Assembly: GCA_020844525.1 (NCBI GenBank)
Contig: JAJGAH010000035.1
Span: 1 to 11,104 of the forward strand
DNA: 11,104 nt
Direction: 5' to 3'
Source of the DNA: Eubacterium sp.
Lineage (GTDB): Bacteria > Bacillota > Clostridia > Lachnospirales > Lachnospiraceae
Position numbers and translations under genes: made by a program. Below the pieces are notes generated by a model. The model was not told where the DNA came from, made no database searches, and worked only from the letters and a program-made list of their open reading frames with translations. Below, one piece after another: positions 1 to 7,900 of the stretch (its first letter is position 1; each line of letters opens with the position of its first letter).

Positions 1-332
1 ATGTTGATCAGGATCCTTTTCTGAACGGGGCATGCATGATCCGTACGCTTCTCACACCGGACGAGCTGCTGGACCTCGGTGCCTCTCTGGAACAGAAGGC
101 GAAAAGAGTCCGCAAGGTGCACTGGGGTCCTCGCACGCTGGATGTGGATATCCTCTTTTACGATCAGGAAATCATCGCAACAGAGCGGCTCAATATCCCA
201 CATCCGGATATGCCGAACCGGGATTTTGTACTCCGGCCAATGGCAGAAATCGCACCCTGGTGGCTGCATCCGATTACACACAAGACCATGGCGCAGATGC
301 TTCATGAGCTGGAAACAAGGACAGGCAACTGA
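1..332 (+). CDS. folK: 2-amino-4-hydroxy-6-hydroxymethyldihydropteridine diphosphokinase (HPPK), C-terminal part, 5' end outside window
   Basis: The frame is open from the window edge (first full codon at base 3) to TGA at 330-332, giving about 109 residues. HPPK transfers pyrophosphate from ATP to 6-hydroxymethyl-7,8-dihydropterin in cytosolic folate synthesis. The HPPK signature is clear: HWGPRTLDVDILFYD at about bases 120-164. Its Arg (132-134) and two Asp (141-143 and 147-149) correspond to E. coli R92, D95 and D97, which act in catalysis and Mg binding. Upstream, DQDPFLNGA matches the conserved 'FLNG' segment, and downstream IPHPDMPNRDFVLRP is the usual C-terminal motif. The ATG at 36 is internal, because homology runs through it. 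The N-terminal portion is missing, so a free FolK cannot be told from a FolB-FolK fusion. Only 36 bp separate it from folC on the same strand, as expected for a folate operon. Confidence 0.95.
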   Translation, partial: VDQDPFLNGACMIRTLLTPDELLDLGASLEQKAKRVRKVHWGPRTLDVDILFYDQEIIATERLNIPHPDMPNRDFVLRPMAEIAPWWLHPITHKTMAQMLHELETRTGN

Positions 333-368
333 TGCTGGAAAGCCAGTTGTGAAAATGAAAGGTATACC

Positions 369-1715
369 ATGAATTTCAAGGAATCAATGAATTATCTGGA
401 TCATGTCCCGAAATTTTCCCCAAAGGACGTTGTCAGCGGTACGGTCGCCTACGAACTTGGTGCAATGCGCGCATTAATGGCATCACTGGGCAATCCGGAA
501 CAGCATCTTCGATACGTTCATATTGCAGGAACAAATGGAAAGGGTTCCGCTTCTGCCTTCCTTACACAGATCCTGATCGAGAGTGGCTGCAAAACCGGCT
601 CCTTCAATTCCCCTGCCATCGAGCATTTCACGGAACAGTTCAGGATCAACAATCAGGACATTTCCGAGGAGGATTTTGCGAGAATTCTGACCCGTATAGC
701 CGGACAGATTCAGAAAAACCTTGAAAAAGGAATAGATCAGCCGACCCAGTTTGAAATTCTGGTGGCGGTTATGTTCTTGTATTTCGAGGAGCAGCACTGT
801 GATATCGTCGTCCTTGAAACCGGCATGGGCGGGCTGCTGGACGCGACAAATGTCATCCCCGCACCGGAAGCGGCGGTCATCATGACGGTCAGTATGGACC
901 ATACGGAAATACTTGGTCACACACTGGCAGAAATCGCCACACAGAAAGCCGGAATCATCAAGGAAGGCACCGATGTCCTCCTCTATCCCCAGAAACCGGA
1001 GGCCGATCAGATATTTGAAAGGGTAAGCCGGGAGAAAAATGCCCGTCTGCACCGTGTCAACGTCTGTCAAAAAGCAAAAAAAGCTGCACTGCAGGGACAG
1101 TACTTTGATTTTGCCTTTAATCCAGGTCAGAAAAATCCCGATCCGGCCGAAGATGCATATGCTTTACAGAACCTGTTTATTCCCCTGCTTGGCTCCTACC
1201 AGTGTTCTAACGCGTCTATGGCTGTTGCAGCCGCAGAAATCCTTGGACAAAAAGGGTATCCTGTCACAGAATCCTCTATTCGAAAGGGATTGAAAAATAC
1301 CGTCTGGCACGGAAGGTTCGAGCTGATGCACTCAAATCCTGCCATTATTGTAGATGGCGGACATAATCCGGAAGGTGCTGTAATGCTCAGGGATAGTCTC
1401 CTTCGCTACTTCCCCGATCAGAAAATCACATTCATTATGGGCATACTGGCCGATAAGGACTATCACAGAATTATCGATACTGTCGGTCCATTGGCCAAGT
1501 GCTTTTACACCGTTCCTGTGCCAAACCCACGAGCGCTTGATCCGAAACGGCTTGCCCGGGAGCTGTCGTCTTCAGGATATACAGCTGAACCCTGTGATTC
1601 AATAGAGGAGGCAGTGAATCAGGCATTGCGAAACAGTTCTTCAGAAGATATCATCTGCTCTTTCGGGTCATTGTATTATGTTGGCCAGATCCGGGAATAC
1701 CTGAAAAGCAAATGA
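369..1715 (+). CDS. folC: Bifunctional dihydrofolate synthase / folylpolyglutamate synthase
   Basis: This 448-residue protein is of normal length for FolC. It ligates L-Glu to dihydropteroate and adds further Glu to folates, using ATP. It belongs to the Mur-ligase fold. The P-loop HIAGTNGKGS is at residues 51-60. ETGMGGLLDATN (150-161) is the family's second motif, and the Mg-binding MDHTEILG with QKAGIIK follows. WHGRFE (313-318) and DGGHNPEGA (from 329) mark the C-terminal domain. Two sites differ from the E. coli-type consensus: SPAI-type sequence at 81-84 instead of SPHL, and GGLLDATN instead of GGRLDATN. I recall SPA(V/I) variants from clostridial FolC proteins. The ATG at 369 has AAAGG (358-362) upstream. 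It follows folK closely and is probably co-transcribed with it. It is convergent with the pilin locus, and no clear terminator is visible after the stop. Confidence 0.95.
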   Translation: MNFKESMNYLDHVPKFSPKDVVSGTVAYELGAMRALMASLGNPEQHLRYVHIAGTNGKGSASAFLTQILIESGCKTGSFNSPAIEHFTEQFRINNQDISEEDFARILTRIAGQIQKNLEKGIDQPTQFEILVAVMFLYFEEQHCDIVVLETGMGGLLDATNVIPAPEAAVIMTVSMDHTEILGHTLAEIATQKAGIIKEGTDVLLYPQKPEADQIFERVSREKNARLHRVNVCQKAKKAALQGQYFDFAFNPGQKNPDPAEDAYALQNLFIPLLGSYQCSNASMAVAAAEILGQKGYPVTESSIRKGLKNTVWHGRFELMHSNPAIIVDGGHNPEGAVMLRDSLLRYFPDQKITFIMGILADKDYHRIIDTVGPLAKCFYTVPVPNPRALDPKRLARELSSSGYTAEPCDSIEEAVNQALRNSSSEDIICSFGSLYYVGQIREYLKSK

Positions 1716-1955
1716 GCAAATACATTCTCTTCCATTCTCGTCTTCTCATGCTTTTCTAACTGCTTGATCTATTTCCATGGCAATACCATTAGCTGCTTGG
1801 CCCCTAAGATAATTCAAAATGTCTTGTAAACCTTGAGCTTTGCCATCGAAGAATCCCTGTGCATTCAAAAATATTGTATGCGATCCATCAACTAGCAAAG
1901 GGAGGTCACTTGTAAACTGTATACATGTGATCTCCCCAAAATAGTTATATAGCAT
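1716..1955 (-). pseudogene. 3' remnant of a PD-(D/E)XK nuclease family transposase (Rpn/PDDEXK_2-like), frameshifted
   Basis: From ATG at 1955 a 69-residue frame runs to TGA at 1746-1748. Its core, LVDGSHTIFLNAQG followed by LQDILNYLRGQ and EIDQAVRKA, matches the C-terminal part of PD-(D/E)XK family transposases, which carry a GDGT.KIFLNAKG motif, then a L..FLDYL segment, then E.D..V..A. The nuclease core is absent. After the stop, the next frame reads MRRREWKRMYLL (about 1745-1715). This fits the family's usual A-x4-EW-x3-YM ending with exact spacing if one base was lost after the KA codons. The remnant is therefore both 5'-truncated and frameshifted. Its 'start' overlaps the stop of the giant pilin gene by one base (TGATG). 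In its own frame a TAG (1959-1961) lies just upstream, so it is not a fusion. A functional 69-residue product cannot be excluded but looks unlikely. Confidence 0.7.
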
Positions 1956-4900
1956 CAGCTACCAGTATCTGATGTACTATCCCCGGAACTGCTGTCAGAA
2001 TTAGTCGTGGCTGTCTGTCCGGAGCTGGAACTGGATGTATCCGACTCAGTGCTTCCAGAGCTGTTTGCATCGGAAGCGTTGTCATCTGTCGAAGATTCTG
2101 TTTCATTACTTGAACTGGAACTACTGCCAGCAGTACTTGTCCCACTTGTGGTCTGAGAGCTGGACCCAGTTAAATCACTATCCGCATCCGAGAAGCCGCT
2201 GCTCTTTGCATTGCCAGTGTTTCCTACATTAATTTCAATAGCAGCAGTGATTTCGCTGAGCTCAGGGTTTGTCACTGTAAGCGTATAGGTTCCTGCGAAA
2301 CTGAAGGCCACTGTACGAACATTCGCTTCCGTACCTGTTGTCAGCTGACTGGAAATATCATTTCCACTGGCATCCGTCAGCTTCCAGGTGGCATCCTTGA
2401 CCGCCTGATCCTGAGAATCAGTCAGCGTAATGGTCACCGTATCATTCACGGATGGATTCGTATTATCTACGGACAGATTATAATCTGGGATATAAGTAAT
2501 ACGTCCATAGCCGTCACCCGAATTACCAATTACGTTGCGACCAGAAGGTGTAGTTATTGTTTCGTTCCCATTCAACATTTTAGCATTTTTTAATCCAGAA
2601 CTGACATATCCAGATCCACCACCAGCAGCTGCACCTTTAGTATAACCCATTCCGCCGCCAAACCAGCCTCCGCCTCCGCCGGCTCCGTTTGGACCATATA
2701 TCAAGCTTCCAAATCTACTTACTTTAACATCATCTGTTCCTCCACCTGCTCCAAACTTTCCTGGAGCGAAGCCATCTGTAATAGCGTTGCTTTTTATGGT
2801 AGTGACATAATATTTTGCATGTCCCGATCCACCACTATTCTGTGTGCCACCAGTTCCTATACCTTCACTTGGGCCTTCTCCAGATAATCCAGAAGCACCA
2901 CCACCAGCGCCTCCATTATAAGGATTATTTTTATCTTTAGCTCCGCCGCCGCCACCGCCACCCGCTACAAGAAGTATTGTGGCTTTATCACTTTCAGTTC
3001 CAAATGCAGCTAAGTCTGCTAATTTTGTAGTAGCCATATGGGATGCACCACCACCAGATCCCCAGAGAAATGCAATATGGCTTTTATTTGATATCTCAGC
3101 TTTTGCATTACCACCACCATTCCATCCGCCTTTTGTTATTGTATTTGGCTGACCATTGGAATCTATATAGTTTGCCGAGGACATCTCACCCGCTCCACCA
3201 ATATAAACATAAATCTTATCTCCCATTGTGAAGTGTTGATATCCTATAGAATAGCCGCCTTTACCTCCTTGTGATGCTAGCATTTTTTTACGTGCAATTA
3301 CGTCTGGATCATTTACATTTCCGGCTAATCCACTTCCTCCTTGTGCTCCCCACACTTCAAGTTTATACCACCCGGTATAGGGAACGATAAATTCCTGAGC
3401 CTCGTCTTCTCCCTTCGAAAAATCCCAGCTATTGTTGATCTCATGCCATTGAGCATAAAGTGTCACCTTTGTGCCATTAGGAGCAAGGGCACGTACAGTT
3501 CCCGTATCCGAATAGGAATCTCCAGTTCCATCTGCCTTGGTATTCCATCCCACAAAGGTATAGCCATTTCTCTGGAATCGACACTTAGGAAGCGTAAAAT
3601 CCCCAAAATAATCAATAGATGTACTCGGATCCATAATCCCTTTTATTTCGCTTGCAATGGCATTTGCATTATATTCAATTGTATAACCGTCGGTACTGCT
3701 CCAGTCTCCATATGCACTCATTCCTTTAGGCATAGGAAATGGATATATTACTCCATTTGTATACTGACTATAAGGATAAGTTGTTGATTGGATAGCTGAG
3801 CTCCCCATACCCTGAGCTTTAGTCAGAGCTGAGTAAGTATAAGCCCGTAATCCTGTGTAAGTATGCGGATTATTATTTGTAATTCCGGTCATGCTGGATA
3901 GATATCCACAATTACTCATTGAGAGGGAGTTATTGCCATCTAAAACAAACATATAGTAATTTTGAGTTTCGTTCTTCCAAATAGCAGCATAATCGTTTGT
4001 TAATTGAACATCATTGTTACTCTGTAGAAAACCAGCACCTACTTTTGCCTTTAGCGTCATACCAACACTGTGACAATTTGCAATCTTAGTTTTCCATTGA
4101 GTTTTTCCGCCAAAACCAGCTACCACATCAGCTGCACTTAATATTACATTAGCGTAAGAATTTGTAATACTTCCACCATCTGATTCACCAAAGAATCCAT
4201 ATGCATTCTGACTGCCATAGACCTTGCCGGAATAACTGCAATTTGTAATATTACCTTGATTGTTAATATATACAAATCCAGCAGTATTAGCATTCAAATT
4301 TTGAGTTGATAAATCTGCACCTGGTTGTAATCCACAAATTAACAGATTATAACCCAATTCCTTATTATTTTGCAGTTCGTTATCAATTGTATTAGTATTC
4401 AATTTATAATACCCATTATCTCCATATTTGTTAATGTAAGTATTATAAACATTGGCATCTGCATAAATCTGACAATCACTGACATTGCTGTTACTGTCAT
4501 TTTTATAGAGGAACCCGTTTCCCCCAATTTGAGCATTCACAATGGAACTATTTTTGATTGTTCCGCCCCATTGATTTAAAGACCCAAAACCATTACCGGA
4601 TATTTCAGCATTTTCAATTGTTACATTATTTATCGTCCCTGCATTGCTGTTCACAAATCCATCTCCGGAAATCTGTGCATTCTCTATACTTACATTTGAA
4701 ATACTGCCATTTCCATTATTAGAGTCTGCTATCAGACCTTTACCGCCAGTAATTTTCAAGGTTGTGAAATATAAATTACTTATTATTCCTGCATTATTTT
4801 CAAGAAAATAATCTGCGTCATAATCATCTATCCTTAAGTTTAACAGCGATGCTTTTGGGCCATTCTGCGGATTGGCCACTTCCTGAAAAACAGGTGTTCT

Positions 4901-7900
4901 TAATCCCTTAAGCAAAACGGGTGTATTATTGTAAACATTTCCCTGATATGTATTGCCTGCTTCAATTTTATCAATTGTATAGGTCGAGTAATATTCACTA
5001 TTATCATGAGCAATTTGCTCATTGAAGCGACAGAGAGCAGCATCACCAGAGTCCAAAGATATATCAGCATCCTGTTCAATTACATATTGCTCACTATGAC
5101 TTTTGTTAATATAGCCATCTGCACTATTTTTCTCTTCTTTGGTAAAATCTATTAATTGACGTCCGCTTCGAATGGAAAAATATCTTTTTCCATCACTTCT
5201 AACTGTGCCGGCGGATGGTAAATTTCCTCCTGTTGTCGATGGTGCTCCTACCTCGTGCGCAAAAAATGGCAAATATTCGAATGCTGCAACAGGATACTGA
5301 ATGTTGTTTTTTGAATAATAGAAGATAAGAGCACATCCTTCACCGTTGGAATAATACTCCCAATCAGTTGCAAACTTACTATCATCCAGCTTATATACTT
5401 TATATCCTGGAAAATCACTTTCCATTGAAGTATATTCACTAAATACTGAAGCTATATTATTGTTTCCATTGTTGAATGATTGCGCATAAGTAGATTTAGT
5501 ATTAAACTGGCTAACAGAGTTCTTGCCAATATATATATCTTGAATATCATCTGTTTCTTTTACCAGAAGAAGATACCCTTCCTCAGCGATATATTCGTTT
5601 TGCTTATAGGGGAATATCTGATCAGCATCGACAGGAGATTCATTTCCCGCAGAATCTATATACTGATACTCGGTCTTCTTATAAGCATTTTTATCCATAT
5701 CGTTTAAAACATCCGTTTTATCGGAAACTTTACTCGTGTAATATCCCTGGTATGCAATACTATCCCCATGTTTTTCATAATAAATTAACCCAAAGGGATT
5801 CTCATCCTCTTTACCTGTCACCCAGTCACCATAATATGATATAAGTCCGGTAACCATCTGATAGGGATAATCACCCGTTAAGGAATCATCATATTTATTT
5901 GTTTCAATAGATTGACTCTGTTTCGCAAAAGGTGTGTTGTTTTTTCCAGTTCCGGCTTTATTTACATTTGCACCTGTTAAAGTACTATTGTTTATTCCTG
6001 CCAAGTAATAATTATTTTGAGAAGAACTGCTGGCATTACCACCAACAAAATATCGCCCATTTATCAACCCAGTAGAATAACAATTTTTAACGACAAGCGT
6101 ATTTGTCCCACTGTATGCAATAAAACTTCCTGACATTGCATTGCCGTCATTTGCATTAGATCCAGAATATGCGGAAGCAGTAGAAAAACAATTGTCTATT
6201 GTGACAGCCAGACTTCCACTACTATTACCGATCTGCCCAATAAATCCACCAGAATACCCATATCCCCGCACATTGTATCTTCCCTGGGTGGTATTGTCGG
6301 TTGTTACATCCTTGTACTGACCATCCGCTGTACGCCCGCCGACATAGCAGTTTTCAATGCTGCTGCCGGAGGTAGTACTGTTCATATATCCGATCAGACC
6401 GCCAAAGCCTGCCTTCTGTGTCTGTCCTGCCTGTATGTCTGCATCTGCAACATACATGGAGGCAGCACTGTCTGACACCTTCAGAGGTCCTGAGGTGCTA
6501 ACATAGCCCAGAAGTCCGGCTGCAGCAGTTCTGGCTGAAATCAGGTCACTGCTTCCAGCTCCATATAACGTACAGTTCTGAACAGTCACAGAGCCCGCAT
6601 AGGCGCTTCCGGAGCTTGAGGATGACGGTTCTGCAGATGCACAATAGCCGAGAATTCCTGCAGCAGAATACTTACCGGAAATCTGGATATATTTGTCCGA
6701 ATCTGATGCTGTAGTATTTCCGGAACTGCTACCGGATGTAGTTTTGACAGATATCGTACAACCGGAAATGGACAGACCTGTCCCGGTGCCCTTCGTCCCT
6801 GATTTCTGCGCAGCCTGGCTTCCCAGAATTCCTCCAGCGCAGGATTGATCCGCATCCGCGGAGATGGCAATTGTTTTACCGGCTGCCACCGTTGTATTTT
6901 GTATGCTTGTTGAAGCAGAATCTGCCTGCCCGAGTATTCCGCCGGCAAACTGGTCTGCCTGAATGGCAAGCGAGGAACCTGCAGAGATTTTGGCAGCAGA
7001 AATTGAAATATTTCCCTGGGCAGAGCCGACCAGCCCGCCAGCTGCTGTTACTGTCGTCCCGGAACTCACATTCCCAGAAACTGCCTTAGCAAGACTCAGT
7101 GTAGTATCTCCGATCACACTGACATTCTGAATCGTTGTCTTCCGGTCTGTTCTTCCAGCAAGAAAACCGGTATAAGACGCAATGGCAGCAGAAGGATTTT
7201 TCAGAGTGAGGTTCTGAATGGTCATAGAGTTCCCGGCATTTGAAGCACCTGTACCAGAGCCGGTACCGGACGAACTGCCCGTGCCGGACTGCGCACTGCT
7301 GCCCTCGTCAATATATCCGAATAACCCAGAAACAGTGCTGCCTGTGTCAGAAGATATGGCAGAAGAAACCGCACTGATTTTAAGATTGGAAATCGTGCAG
7401 CTGTTTCCTTCAAATGATGTCAGCGCGGAATCCACAATACCGGAGAACTGCTCTCCATTACTGCTGGCGCTTACGTGATCGGCACGTTCTACCGGGTCTG
7501 TCTCCCAGAAGCGGATTGTCATCTTTGACCAGTCCAGATCCCGGATAAGCTTTGCCTTTGTGACCACGCTGTCAGATCCGTTTGTCCCTGAAGACGAAGC
7601 ATTGACCCCTGAAATTTTCGTACTCAGGTTCTGAAGATGTCTGCCATAGACAATCTTTGCAAGATGATCACTGCCTGCGGATCCGTTTGCAAACAGACTG
7701 TTCGTGTTCAGCGTTACGCTTGCGGAAGCATCAGACTTGTCAGAAGTATTTGAAGTACTGTCCGAATTGCTCAATGTGACCGTAATAGTCAGATTTTCTC
7801 CCGGGATCAGTGCATCCGTACCTGTTCCAAACTGCTTTGCAAACTGCCAGTCATCTCCATCTGTGACACTGTCAAGGGTGTAGTAGTATACACGGTATCC

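Noticed and set aside
483..1070. 195-residue open frame on the minus strand inside folC
   Set aside because: It lies antisense to a strongly supported gene and has no recognisable domain; it is a product of codon bias in folC.
1716..1760. Bidirectional terminator between convergent folC and the pilin locus
   Set aside because: I see no stem-loop with a T-run on either strand in this short interval.
1945..2145. 66-residue minus-strand frame at the 3' end of the giant gene
   Set aside because: It overlaps the Ser-rich tail in another frame and shows no family features.
1955..2224. Sortase (LPXTG) anchoring of the giant protein
   Set aside because: The last 89 residues contain no LPXTG-like motif, no hydrophobic stretch and no basic tail.
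2942..2962. GCC/ACC-type triplet run as a phase-variable repeat
   Set aside because: It encodes seven Gly with mixed third bases; triplet changes would not shift the frame, and the Gly strip fits the domain.
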